Positions 53,066-61,494 of a stretch of 64,000 bases of DNA are shown one piece after another. Location: positions 312,513-376,512 of the forward strand of contig NZ_LMRD01000006.1 of assembly GCF_001425575.1 (NCBI RefSeq), read 5' to 3'. Under the pieces are notes generated by a model. That model saw nothing but the letters and a program-made list of their open reading frames with translations, ran no database searches and was not told the origin of the DNA. The position numbers and the translations under genes are program-made. Position 1 is the stretch's first letter, and every line of letters starts with the position of its first letter. The stretch comes from Aurantimonas sp. Leaf443 (lineage in GTDB: Bacteria; Pseudomonadota; Alphaproteobacteria; Rhizobiales; Rhizobiaceae).

Positions 53066-53482
53066 TCAGATCGTGACGAGCGATTCCAGGTCCGGCCGCA
53101 GCACGACGCTCTCCTGTTCGTTCGGATCGGTGCGCGCGATCACGGCGACGCAAGGCTCCGTGCCGCTGTTGTAGGGCAGGTGGGGCACGCCGGCCGGGAT
53201 GTAGAAGAGGTCGCCCGCCCGCGTCACCGCGTGGTGCTCCAGCCGCTCCCCGTAATAGGTCTGCGCGACGCCGCTCACGACGTAGATCGCGGTCTCGTGG
53301 CTCTCGTGGAGATGGGCCTTGGCGCGGCCGCCGGGTGGAATGGTCAGGAGATGCATGCAGATGCCGCTTGAACCCGCGCTCTCGGCCGAGATGCCGGCGC
53401 GATACGTGAAGCCCTGCCGGCCATCGTATGTCTCCTCGGGCCGGATCAACGTGCAGCGGCCCGCGCTTGCTCTCTCCGACAT
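53066..53482 (-). CDS. Small cupin-domain protein
   Basis: A 138-residue single-cupin protein. Motif 1 is PGGRAKAHLHESHETAIYVV (two His and a Glu) and motif 2 is RAGDLFYIPAGVPHLPYN (a final His), giving the usual metal set. GGAGG sits 7 bases before the ATG. It is convergent to hydA and divergent to the ABC transporter operon. Its function is unknown; ureidoglycolate-type and sugar or amino-acid cupins are possible. The position within the pyrimidine region suggests, but does not prove, a related substrate. Confidence 0.78.
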   Translation of the reverse strand: MSERASAGRCTLIRPEETYDGRQGFTYRAGISAESAGSSGICMHLLTIPPGGRAKAHLHESHETAIYVVSGVAQTYYGERLEHHAVTRAGDLFYIPAGVPHLPYNSGTEPCVAVIARTDPNEQESVVLRPDLESLVTI

Positions 53483-53575
53483 CGTATGTCCTCCTTCCTC
53501 GGCATCGTTTCCCGCCCTGCAGTCTAGCATTCTCTCCCATGGCCGAAATCGGCCTTTGCGAAGCGCAACGTTCCG

Positions 53576-54355
53576 ATGAGCGATACGGTCATCGAGGCCC
53601 GCGGCCTCGACCTCGTCTTTCCCACCGCCGACACGCCGGTGCATGCGCTCAAGGACGTCGATCTGACGGTGCGCCAGGGCGAGTTCGTCTCCTTCATCGG
53701 GCCGTCCGGCTGCGGGAAGACGACGCTCCTGCGCGTCATCGCCGACCTGGAGCAGCCGACCGGCGGCACGATCCTCGTCAACGGCATGACGCCGGACGCG
53801 GCCCGGCGGGCGCGCGCCTACGGCTACGTGTTCCAGGCCGCCGCGCTCTATCCCTGGCGCACGATCGAGAAGAACGTCGCCCTGCCGCTCGAGATCATGG
53901 GCTTCGACAAGGCCGAGCGCCGCCGCCGCGTGGAGGCCGGGCTCGAACTCGTGGGCCTTGCCGGGTTCGGCCGCAAGTTTCCCTGGCAGCTCTCCGGCGG
54001 CATGCAGCAGCGCGCTTCCATCGCCCGCGCGCTCGCCTTCGACCCGCAGCTTCTCCTGATGGACGAGCCCTTCGGCGCCCTCGACGAGATCGTTCGCGAC
54101 AGGCTCAACGAAGAGCTGCTGAGGCTATGGGCCAAGACGCGGAAGACCGTGATCTTCGTCACCCATTCCATCCCCGAGGCGGTGTTCCTCTCGACGCGCA
54201 TCGTCGTCATGAGCCCGCGTCCCGGGCGCATTCACGAGATCATCGACTGCGACCTCGGCGCCGAGCGCCCGCTCGAAATCCGCGAGACGCCGCGCTTCCT
54301 CGAGATCGCCCACCGCGTGCGCGAGGGGCTGAGGCTGGGGCACGGCTATGATTGA
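53576..54355 (+). CDS. ABC transporter ATP-binding protein (nitrate/taurine/NMT1 type)
   Basis: A 259-residue ABC ATPase of the NrtD/TauB/SsuB class. Walker A GPSGCGKTT near residue 43, signature LSGGMQQR near 137, Walker B LLMDEPFGALDE near 158, and the switch His in FVTHSIPEA. It heads a four-gene import operon: ATPase, two permeases, NMT1-like binding protein. The stop precedes the first permease by 39 bases. Confidence 0.92.
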   Translation: MSDTVIEARGLDLVFPTADTPVHALKDVDLTVRQGEFVSFIGPSGCGKTTLLRVIADLEQPTGGTILVNGMTPDAARRARAYGYVFQAAALYPWRTIEKNVALPLEIMGFDKAERRRRVEAGLELVGLAGFGRKFPWQLSGGMQQRASIARALAFDPQLLLMDEPFGALDEIVRDRLNEELLRLWAKTRKTVIFVTHSIPEAVFLSTRIVVMSPRPGRIHEIIDCDLGAERPLEIRETPRFLEIAHRVREGLRLGHGYD

Positions 54356-54394
54356 GACGGCGCCTTGCCCTGCGCCTGTCCGGGAGGCAATGCG

Positions 54395-55333
54395 ATGAGC
54401 GCGGCGGCACGCGTCGAACCCGGGCCGGTCCGACGGCAAGGCCGGGCGACGCGACGGCGGCGTGTTCTGGAGGGCCGGACCCTTCCCGTCCTGACGATCC
54501 TCTCCCTCATCGCGCTCCTCTGGTATCTCGCCGCCATTCCGATGAACTGGCAGACCGAGACCGCCAAGCTCGACCGCGCCGGCGTGCCCTACGGCCTGAC
54601 AGAGACCGTCGCCGCGACCTGGAGCGCGGAGCGGCCGGTTCTGCCGGTGCCGCACCAGATCCTGCAGGAAGTGTGGAAGACCGTGTTCGAGGTGCGGCCG
54701 ACCTCGCCGCGCAGCCTCGTCCACCATGCGCAGGTGACGCTTTCCTCCACCCTTCTGGGCTTCGCCCTCGGCACGGGGCTCGGCATCCTCCTCGCCGTCG
54801 CGATCGTCCATTCGACCGTGCTCGACAAGAGCCTGATGCCCTGGATCGTCACCAGCCAGACCATCCCGATCCTTGCCGTCGCGCCGATGATCATCGTCGT
54901 CCTCAACGCCGTCGGCGTCACCGGCCTCCTGCCGAAGGCGGCGATCTCCACCTATCTCTCGTTCTTTCCCGTCACGGTCGGCATGGTGAAGGGGCTGAGG
55001 TCGCCCGATGCGATGCATCTCGACCTCATGCGCTCATACGATGCCAGTCCGCCCCAGACGCTTCTCCTCCTGCGCTGGCCGGCCGCGGTGCCCTTCCTCT
55101 TCGCCTCGATGAAGGTCGCGGTGGCCGCCGCCCTCGTCGGGGCGATCGTCGGCGAGTTGCCGACGGGGGCGGTGGCCGGGCTCGGCGCGCGGCTTCTGGC
55201 GGGCTCCTATTACGGGCAGACGATCCAGATCTGGTCGGCGCTCGCGGTCGCCTCGCTCATCGCGGGCGGCCTCGTCGCCCTCGTTTCGCTGGCGGAACGC
55301 GTCGTGCTCGAGAGAATGGGGGCGCGGCGATGA
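54395..55333 (+). CDS. ABC transporter permease, first of two
   Basis: A 312-residue inner-membrane permease with an N-terminal basic extension, one helix near 38-56, a periplasmic loop and a BPD_transp_1 core of five or six helices. The EAA-like loop is MHLDLMRSYDASPPQTLLLL near 218. GGGAGG is 7 bases before the ATG at 54395. It overlaps the next permease by 4 nt (ATGA), so the pair probably forms a heterodimeric channel. Confidence 0.9.
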   Translation: MSAAARVEPGPVRRQGRATRRRRVLEGRTLPVLTILSLIALLWYLAAIPMNWQTETAKLDRAGVPYGLTETVAATWSAERPVLPVPHQILQEVWKTVFEVRPTSPRSLVHHAQVTLSSTLLGFALGTGLGILLAVAIVHSTVLDKSLMPWIVTSQTIPILAVAPMIIVVLNAVGVTGLLPKAAISTYLSFFPVTVGMVKGLRSPDAMHLDLMRSYDASPPQTLLLLRWPAAVPFLFASMKVAVAAALVGAIVGELPTGAVAGLGARLLAGSYYGQTIQIWSALAVASLIAGGLVALVSLAERVVLERMGARR

Positions 55334-56295
55334 ACACGGGTCGCGCGCTCCTCAGGCAGGGGCTCCTCCTTCCCGCCGTCCTCACGGGTCTTGCCGCCTT
55401 CATGCTCGTCGCCTCGCTGCGCTCGGGCGCGACGGGGGCGGGGTTCTGGCTTCTCGCCGTCGCCTTCTGGCTCGTTTCCTGGCAGCTGACGGCGCGGCTC
55501 TCGGCGCTGAAACTGCCTGACGCCGGGCGCCAGAAGCTCGCCGATCTCGCGGTGCCCGTCCTTTTCGGTCTGACGATCCTTCTCCTGTGGGAAGTGATCG
55601 TGCGGGGGCTGCAGGTGCCCTCCGTCCTCCTGCCGCCGCCCTCCGCCATCGGGGCGCGGCTCGCGACCTCCGGGTCGATCCTCTGGGCCGACTTCCGCCA
55701 GACGGTGCTGAAGGCCGTCCTGGCCGGCTACGTGCTCGGCTGCGGCACGGGTTTCCTCGCGGCGATCCTCATCGACCGCTCGCCCTTCCTGCAGCGCGGC
55801 CTCCTGCCCATCGGCAATTTCGTCTCGGCGCTGCCGATCATCGGCGTCGCGCCCATCATGGTCATGTGGTTCGGCTTCGACTGGCAATCCAAGGCCGCCG
55901 TCGTCGTGGTGATGACCTTCTTCCCGATGCTGGTGAACACGGTGGCGGGCCTGTCGGCCGCCGGCGCGATGGAGCGCGACCTCATGCGCACCTATGCCGG
56001 CTCCTACGGGCAGACGCTGGTCAAGCTGCGCCTGCCGACGGCCATGCCCTTCGTCTTCAACGCCCTGAAGATCAACTCGACGCTGGCGCTCGTCGGTGCC
56101 ATCGTCGCGGAGTTCTTCGGCACGCCCATCGTCGGCATGGGCTTCCGCATCTCGGCCGAGATCGGTCGGATGAACACCGACATGGTCTGGGCGGAGATCG
56201 CGGTGGCCGCGCTCACCGGCTCTCTCGCCTACGCCGCCCTTGCCGCGCTCGAGCGGTCCGTGACCTTCTGGCATCCCTCCTATCGCGCGCGATAG
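55330..56295 (+). CDS. ABC transporter permease, second of two
   Basis: A 321-residue permease paralogous to the first. Three N-terminal helices (about 10-95) precede the BPD_transp_1 core with an EAA-like loop at MERDLMRTYAGSYGQTLVKL near 218. It matches the first permease best at that loop (MRSYDASPPQTLLLLRWP versus MRTYAGSYGQTLVKLRLP). The binding-protein gene follows after 22 bases. Confidence 0.9.
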   Translation: MNTGRALLRQGLLLPAVLTGLAAFMLVASLRSGATGAGFWLLAVAFWLVSWQLTARLSALKLPDAGRQKLADLAVPVLFGLTILLLWEVIVRGLQVPSVLLPPPSAIGARLATSGSILWADFRQTVLKAVLAGYVLGCGTGFLAAILIDRSPFLQRGLLPIGNFVSALPIIGVAPIMVMWFGFDWQSKAAVVVVMTFFPMLVNTVAGLSAAGAMERDLMRTYAGSYGQTLVKLRLPTAMPFVFNALKINSTLALVGAIVAEFFGTPIVGMGFRISAEIGRMNTDMVWAEIAVAALTGSLAYAALAALERSVTFWHPSYRAR

Positions 56296-56317
56296 GCCTC
56301 ATCCCAAGGAGACAGGC

Positions 56318-57313
56318 ATGAAGCAGTTCCTCCTCTCGGCCACCGCCCTCGCGCTGACCGCCTTCGCCGCCCCGGCCTCCGCCGCCGACGCCCTGACGCT
56401 GCAGCTGAAATGGGTCACGCAGGGCCAGTTCGCCGGCTACTACGTCGCCAAGGAGAAGGGCTATTACGACGAGGCCGGTCTCGACGTGACGATCAAGCCC
56501 GGCGGGCCGGACATCGCGCCCGAACAGGTGATCGCGGGCGGCGGCGCCGACGTCATCGTCGACTGGATGCCCGCCGCCCTCGCCGCGCGCGAGAAGGGCC
56601 TGCCCCTCGTCAACATCGCCCAGCCGTTCAAGAAGTCCGGCATGGAACTGACCTGCCGCAAGGACACCGGCATCGCCGCCCCGCAGGATTTCAAGGGCAA
56701 GACGCTCGGCGTCTGGTTCTCGGGCAACGAGTATCCCTTCCTGTCCTGGATGTCGAAGCTGAAGCTGCCGACCGAGGGCGGCGCGGAGGGCGTCACCGTC
56801 ATCAAGCAGGGCTTCAACGTCGATCCGCTCATCCAGAAGCAGGCCGACTGCATCTCGACCATGACCTACAACGAGTACTGGCAGGTGATCGACGCCGGCA
56901 TTCCGGCCGAGGAACTCACCGTCTTCAAATACGAGGACCAGGGCGTGGCGACGCTGGAGGACGGGCTCTACGTGCTGGAGCCGAGCCTGAAGGACGCGGC
57001 GATGGTCGACAAGCTCGCCCGGTTCGTCAAGGCGTCGATGAAGGGCTGGGCCTATGCCGCCGAGAACCCGGACGAGGCGGCCGGGATCGTGCTCGACAAC
57101 GACACGACGGGCGCCCAGACCGAGGAGCACCAGAAACGCATGGTCGGCGAGATCGTCAAGCTCGTCGACGGCTCCGACGGCACGCTCGACACGGCCTCGG
57201 CCGAGAACACCGTCGCCGTCCTGATGGGCGGTGGCTCGGACCCCGTCATCACCCGGAAGCCCGAAGGCGCCTGGACCAGCGCGGTCACCGACAAGGCCAA
57301 GACGCTGAACTGA
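56318..57313 (+). CDS. ABC transporter substrate-binding protein (NMT1/THI5-like)
   Basis: A 331-residue periplasmic binding protein with signal peptide about 1-22 (ending ASA). LTLQLKWVTQGQFAGYYVAK followed by EKGYYDEAGLDV and KPGGPDIAPEQVIAGGGADV are typical of the NMT1/ThiY group. That group binds pyrimidines and related ring compounds (e.g. hydroxymethylpyrimidine derivatives), riboflavin precursors and others. Given its neighbours, uptake of a pyrimidine base or related compound is a reasonable guess. AAGGAGA is close before the ATG. A terminator follows at 57348. Confidence 0.88.
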   Translation: MKQFLLSATALALTAFAAPASAADALTLQLKWVTQGQFAGYYVAKEKGYYDEAGLDVTIKPGGPDIAPEQVIAGGGADVIVDWMPAALAAREKGLPLVNIAQPFKKSGMELTCRKDTGIAAPQDFKGKTLGVWFSGNEYPFLSWMSKLKLPTEGGAEGVTVIKQGFNVDPLIQKQADCISTMTYNEYWQVIDAGIPAEELTVFKYEDQGVATLEDGLYVLEPSLKDAAMVDKLARFVKASMKGWAYAAENPDEAAGIVLDNDTTGAQTEEHQKRMVGEIVKLVDGSDGTLDTASAENTVAVLMGGGSDPVITRKPEGAWTSAVTDKAKTLN

Positions 57314-57347
57314 GACGTCTCGGCGGCCAGGGGCGAGAGACGGAGAG

Positions 57348-57374
57348 CGCCGCCGGGGCACCGGCGGCGTTTTT
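57348..57374 (+). terminator. Intrinsic terminator of the ABC transporter operon
   Basis: CGCCGCCGG and CCGGCGGCG form a 9-bp stem around GGCA followed by TTTTT: a clean rho-independent terminator 34 bases after the binding-protein stop. Confidence 0.9.
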
Positions 57375-57409
57375 CGTTCGTGCCTGCGATGTGATCATGG
57401 GGTGTTGGC

Positions 57410-57432
57410 ATGTACGGCGATCGGGCGTACAT
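57410..57432. promoter_or_regulatory. Inverted repeat, probable operator of the toxin-antitoxin operon
   Basis: ATGTACG and CGTACAT form perfect 7-bp arms separated by 9 bases, ending 26 bases before the DUF1778 gene. Ribbon-helix-helix antitoxins of this type repress their own operon by binding such palindromes, so this is a likely autoregulatory site. Confidence 0.6.
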
Positions 57433-57458
57433 CTGGAGCTCAGCGACAGGTGGGCAGG

Positions 57459-57767
57459 ATGACCGATTTCCAACCAGATCCGAACCAGGCGGACGAGAAG
57501 AACAGCGTGCGGATGAACTTCCGCACCAAGCCGCATATAAAGCGAGCGATCCAGCAGGCGGCGGCACTGAGTGGGCTGGACGATTCCGCCTTCACGATAA
57601 ATGCCGCCTACAGATCCGCGGTCGAGACGATCGCGGCGCATGAGCAGACCGTGCTGTCGGCCGTCGATCACGCCGCCTTCTTCGAAGCATTGGCCAGGCC
57701 CGCCGCGCCGACCGCGAGATTGCGCGCGGCGTTCGAACGACACAGGGCGGGTCCGGCTGCCAAGTGA
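57459..57767 (+). CDS. DUF1778 (TacA-like) antitoxin
   Basis: A 102-residue protein. A central ribbon-helix-helix segment, VRMNFRTKPHIKRAIQQAAA followed by LSGLDDSAF (about 18-46), is the DUF1778 signature. The C-terminal part (about 60-102) presumably wraps the toxin. The ATG at 57459 is used. The stop overlaps the GNAT toxin start by 4 nt (GTGA). The pair resembles Salmonella TacA-TacT and KacA-KacT. Confidence 0.85.
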   Translation: MTDFQPDPNQADEKNSVRMNFRTKPHIKRAIQQAAALSGLDDSAFTINAAYRSAVETIAAHEQTVLSAVDHAAFFEALARPAAPTARLRAAFERHRAGPAAK

Positions 57768-58369
57768 AAATGGCCGCTGACCGTCGATCCTCCGTCATCG
57801 AGCCCCTAGACAGCGAGCGCCACGATCGCGCCGGTTTTTCCAGCGGGGTCGATGCCGTCGACAACTTCTTCCGATCGACGGCCGGCAAGCTCTCCCGAGC
57901 TGACAATCTGCGCGTCTTTGTCCTGTGCGAGGGCGAGAGGGTGATCGGCTTCCATGCGCTGAATGCGCATTCGGTCGCCTATGCGGACCTGCCGGCGAAA
58001 TACGCCCGCACGCGGCCGAGCCATGGCGACATTCCGGCGGGATTCATCGCGATGATCGGCGTCGATCGTCGTTTCCAGGGGCGCGGATTCGGTGGCGACC
58101 TGCTCGTCGATGCCCTTGAACGGATGGCCCGTGCCGCGCACGATATCGGCTTGGCCGTCGTTCTCCTGGACATTCTCGATTGCGGCGATGCGCGGGCGGT
58201 GGAGCGGCGTAGGGCGCTCTACGAGTCCTTTGGGTTCCGGTCGCTTCCTTCCCGACCGAACCGGCTCTTTCTGCCGATCGCCACAGTTCGCTCCCCTGCT
58301 CGACGGAACGCCTCGCTGACCCGTCGCCTCACGCCGCCGGCGTCATCGCCAGTTTCAGCTTGGCGCTGA
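57764..58369 (+). CDS. GNAT-family acetyltransferase toxin (TacT/AtaT-like)
   Basis: A 201-residue GNAT. The acetyl-CoA loop is RRFQGRGFGGDLL near residue 105 and the catalytic-type Tyr is in ALYESFGFRSLP near 152. TacT-like toxins acetylate the amino group of charged tRNAs and stop translation. The start is GTG at 57764, overlapping the antitoxin stop. The domain should end near residue 170 (FLPIATV). The last 30 residues are an Arg/Ser/Pro-rich extension running 41 bases into the 3' end of convergent fliI, suggesting a lost original stop or read-on into flanking DNA after insertion. Confidence 0.83.
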   Translation: MKMAADRRSSVIEPLDSERHDRAGFSSGVDAVDNFFRSTAGKLSRADNLRVFVLCEGERVIGFHALNAHSVAYADLPAKYARTRPSHGDIPAGFIAMIGVDRRFQGRGFGGDLLVDALERMARAAHDIGLAVVLLDILDCGDARAVERRRALYESFGFRSLPSRPNRLFLPIATVRSPARRNASLTRRLTPPASSPVSAWR

Positions 58370-59660
58370 TCTCGTCGAAGGGCTTGCGGCTCGGTGCGTC
58401 GGAGGGGCCCTGCACCAGCGCGTCGTAGACATGCGGCACGAGCTGGACGGCCTGGTCGAGCGTCGGGTCGGCGCCCTTCTGGTAGCCGCCGAGAAGGCGC
58501 AGGTCGCGCGTGTCCTCGAAGCGGGCGACCATGGCGCGAAGGCGCGTGACGAGCTCGCGCTCGGTCGGCGCCCAGGAGAGTTCGGCAAGGCGCGAGAGGG
58601 ATTTCAGGACGTCGATCGCGGGAAAGCGGCCCTGTTCGGCGATCGAGCGGTCGAGCACGATATGGCCGTCGAGCGTGCCGCGGATGGCGTCGGCGATCGG
58701 CTCGTTGTGGTCGTCGCCGTCGACGAGAACGGCGAAGAGGCCGGTGATCGTGCCGGCGCCCTCGGCGCCCGGTCCGGCGCGTTCCAGAAGGCGCGGGAGT
58801 TCGGAAAAGACGCTCGGCGGATAGCCTCTGGCCACCGGCGGCTCGCCGGCGGCGAGCGCCACGTCGCGCGCGGCATGGGCGAGGCGGGTCACGCTGTCCA
58901 CGATGAGAAGCACGTCGTCGCCCTGGTCGCGGAAGAACTCGGCGATGGCCATCGCCGTCTTGGGCGCCAGGCGCCGCATCATCGGGCTCTCGTCGCCGGT
59001 CGCCACCACGGTGACGCAGCGTTCCAGATTGCCGCCCATCGTCTCCTCGAGGAACTCGCGCACCTCGCGGCCGCGCTCGCCGACCAGCGCGCAGACCACC
59101 GTGTCGAACCCCTTGGATTTCGCGAGCATGCCCATCAGCGTCGACTTGCCGACGCCCGAGCCCGCGAAGATGCCCATGCGCTGGCCCTTGATGAGGGGCG
59201 TGAAGATGTCGATCGCGCGCACCTCGGTCGCCACCTTCTCGCGCACCCGGGCGCGCGTCATGGCATTGTCGGGCGAGGCGTCGGCGGTGAAGGCGCGCGG
59301 GCCCTCCTCGAGGGGCCCGAGCCCGTCGCGCGGATGGCCGAACGCGTCGACCGTGCGCCCTTTCCAGGAACTCGCCGGCGAGACGGAAAGGGGGCCGATG
59401 CGCCAGGCCACGTCGCGCACCCCGCTCTGGAAGCGCACCGCGAAGGGCTTCACGGTCGCCGCCGTCTCGTCGATGCGAACGACCTCGCCGAGCTCCTCGC
59501 CCGCCGGACCCTTGGCCACGACGCAGTCGCCGAGGCGCAGGAAGGGCGAAAGCCCCGCCACGCGGAAGGCCTGCGCGGACACGTCGATGATATGGCCGCA
59601 GATGCGGATCCGCGGCCCTTCCAGCGCAGAGAGGACGGGCGAGGCGTTCGGCAGCGTCAC
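58329..59660 (-). CDS. fliI: FliI, flagellar export ATPase
   Basis: A 443-residue hexameric ATPase of the flagellar type III export system, related to F1 beta. Walker A GSGVGKST, LVGERGREVREFLEE, the Walker B region DDVLLIVDSVTRLAHAARD and the C-terminal GLFAVLVDGDDHNEPIADA followed by IRGTLDGHIVLDR are diagnostic. The start is GTG at 59660, overlapping the flgF stop by 4 nt (GTGA). The 3' end overlaps the GNAT toxin gene by 41 bases on the other strand. Confidence 0.95.
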   Translation of the reverse strand: MTLPNASPVLSALEGPRIRICGHIIDVSAQAFRVAGLSPFLRLGDCVVAKGPAGEELGEVVRIDETAATVKPFAVRFQSGVRDVAWRIGPLSVSPASSWKGRTVDAFGHPRDGLGPLEEGPRAFTADASPDNAMTRARVREKVATEVRAIDIFTPLIKGQRMGIFAGSGVGKSTLMGMLAKSKGFDTVVCALVGERGREVREFLEETMGGNLERCVTVVATGDESPMMRRLAPKTAMAIAEFFRDQGDDVLLIVDSVTRLAHAARDVALAAGEPPVARGYPPSVFSELPRLLERAGPGAEGAGTITGLFAVLVDGDDHNEPIADAIRGTLDGHIVLDRSIAEQGRFPAIDVLKSLSRLAELSWAPTERELVTRLRAMVARFEDTRDLRLLGGYQKGADPTLDQAVQLVPHVYDALVQGPSDAPSRKPFDEISAKLKLAMTPAA

Positions 59661-60382
59661 GACTTGGAGCCCAGAACCTCGACGGCCCGGTCGAGCGACT
59701 GCTCGGACTGGGTGAGGAAGTTGGCGGCGCTCTCGAAGGCGCGCTGCACTTCGATGAGCCGCGTCATTTCCAGGATCGGGTTGACGTTGGAGCCTTCCAC
59801 GAAGCCCTGCATCACCTGCACGTCGGTGAACTCGACGATCGGGATCGCGGCGCGGTCGGGAACGACGGCCGAGGGGCCGGCGCGCGTGAGGTCGGCGCCC
59901 GCCGGCATCTCGAAGAGGCCGACGGCCCCGATCTGGCGGCCGTTCTGCGTGATCATGCCGTCGCGCGCCACGGTGATGGGCCCGGCGGTCGGGTCCACCT
60001 GCAGGGGGGCGTTGCCGACGTCGAGGATCGGGTCGCCCGAGACCGAGCGCAGCGTGCCTTCGGCGTCCATCTGCATGCGCCCGTCGCGGGTGTAGACCGT
60101 GCCCTTCGGCCCCTGCACGGCGAAGAAGCCGTTGCCGGAGACGGCGAGGTCGAAACCGTTGCCGGTCTGCGTCATCTCTCCGGCCCGCGTCGAGATGTAC
60201 TGCTCGCCCTTGGAGACGAAGGCCACGGGCTGGGCGTCGGCGCGCGACAGATAGGTCTCGAACTTCACCTCCTCGGCGCGGAACCCGACGGTGCGGGCGT
60301 TCGCGATGTTGTTGGCGATCGTCTCGAGGCGTTTCTCGGTGGCGAGCTGCGCGGAAAGCGCGACCGGAAGGGAGGTCTGCAT
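59657..60382 (-). CDS. flgF: FlgF, flagellar proximal rod protein
   Basis: A 241-residue rod protein. The N-terminal [20 protein letters not shown] (about 19-38) is the flagellar rod/hook ANN motif, and the C-terminal coiled helix [20 protein letters not shown] pairs with it. Middle [20 protein letters not shown] is FlgF-type. It is exported through the flagellar apparatus without a signal peptide. The gene order flgF-fliI, divergent from motA, matches Sinorhizobium meliloti. Confidence 0.93.
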   Translation of the reverse strand: MQTSLPVALSAQLATEKRLETIANNIANARTVGFRAEEVKFETYLSRADAQPVAFVSKGEQYISTRAGEMTQTGNGFDLAVSGNGFFAVQGPKGTVYTRDGRMQMDAEGTLRSVSGDPILDVGNAPLQVDPTAGPITVARDGMITQNGRQIGAVGLFEMPAGADLTRAGPSAVVPDRAAIPIVEFTDVQVMQGFVEGSNVNPILEMTRLIEVQRAFESAANFLTQSEQSLDRAVEVLGSKS

Positions 60383-60624
60383 CGGAAGGTCTGGTTCCCT
60401 GCGGGCGGCGCCGTGCCCTGAAGGGCAGGACGCGCCGAGCCATCGGTGATCGTCCGGGCGGAAGGCGGCGGCCGCCGGGCGGCCGTTCGTGCGGGGACTC
60501 CCCCTTCCTCCGGAACGAGCCGGACCTTCGGAAAACTTACTTGCGCCAGCCTGTTCCGGCCCCCGTCAGGCTCGCACAAGTCGCTCTCCCTAACTCATCT
60601 GGGACACTGCAAAAGGGAACCGCA
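60383..60624. other. Divergent intergenic region flgF / motA
   Basis: A 242-base gap holding the promoters of both flagellar transcripts. AAAAGGGAACCGCA just before 60625 contains the motA ribosome binding site (AAGGGA). I see no unambiguous sigma-28-type promoter or regulator site. Confidence 0.4.
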
Positions 60625-61494
60625 ATGGGCATCGTCCTCGGACTCATCGTCACGCTGTCTTGCGTGCTCGGCGGCTACATCGCCGGGGGCGGGCATCTCT
60701 ACGTCCTCTGGCAGCCCTACGAGCTCCTGATCATCCTGGGCGCCTCCTTCGGCACCTTCCTCGTGGCCAACCCGATGAAGGTCGTGAAGGACACGGGCAA
60801 GGGCATCCTCGAGGCGTTCAAGAACAAGGTGCCGACGCAGGCCGACTACCTGCAGCTCCTGTCCTGCCTCCACTCGATCATGCGCGAGATGCGCTCCAAG
60901 CCGCGTTCGGAGGTCGAGGAGCATGTCGACAATCCGGAGGCCTCGGCGATCTTCTCGGCCTATCCGAAGATCCTCAAGGACAAGGCGATGCTCGCCTTCA
61001 TCTGCGACTACTGCCGCCTCATCATCATCGGCAACGTCAAGTCCTTCGAGATCGAGGCGCTGATGGACGAGGAGATCCAGACGATCACCCACGACACGAT
61101 GAAGCCGAAATACGCGCTCCAGGACGTCGCCGACGGCCTGCCCGCGCTCGGCATCGTGGCCGCCGTCCTGGGCATCGTGCACGCCATGGGCGCGCTCGAC
61201 CAGGGTCCGGAAGTGCTCGGCCATCTCATCGGCGCCGCGCTCGTCGGCACCTTCGCCGGCATCTTCTTCTCCTATGCCGTCTTCGGCCCGCTGGCGACGA
61301 AGGTGAAGGTGGTGCGCGAGAAGAACCTGCGCCGCTTCACGATCGTGAAGCAGACGCTGATCGCCTACATCAACGGCGCCATGCCGCAGGTCGCCCTGGA
61401 ATACGGCCGCAAGACGATCTCCGCCTATGACCGGCCGAGCATCGACCAGGTCGAGAACGAGACGATCGGCGGCGGTGCCCCGCAGGCCGCATGA
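60625..61494 (+). CDS. motA: MotA, flagellar motor stator protein
   Basis: A 289-residue stator subunit with four transmembrane helices: about 3-23 and 31-51, then after a long cytoplasmic loop about 170-190 and 202-222. Conserved prolines in [20 protein letters not shown] and [13 protein letters not shown] gate ion flow. The charged cytoplasmic loop includes [17 protein letters not shown], which contacts FliG. The ATG at 60625 has AAGGGA upstream. The stop overlaps fliM by 4 nt. motB is not in this window, as in S. meliloti, where it lies elsewhere in the cluster. Confidence 0.94.
   Translation: MGIVLGLIVTLSCVLGGYIAGGGHLYVLWQPYELLIILGASFGTFLVANPMKVVKDTGKGILEAFKNKVPTQADYLQLLSCLHSIMREMRSKPRSEVEEHVDNPEASAIFSAYPKILKDKAMLAFICDYCRLIIIGNVKSFEIEALMDEEIQTITHDTMKPKYALQDVADGLPALGIVAAVLGIVHAMGALDQGPEVLGHLIGAALVGTFAGIFFSYAVFGPLATKVKVVREKNLRRFTIVKQTLIAYINGAMPQVALEYGRKTISAYDRPSIDQVENETIGGGAPQAA

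Noticed and set aside
53483-53575. Possible TPP riboswitch before the NMT1-type ABC operon
   Set aside because: The gap is only 93 bases and lacks the conserved CUGAGA and related THI-box blocks.
51000-58370. A genomic island or prophage
   Set aside because: Two toxin-antitoxin modules are present, but there is no integrase, transposase, tRNA or flanking direct repeat, and the genes between them are ordinary metabolic and transport genes.
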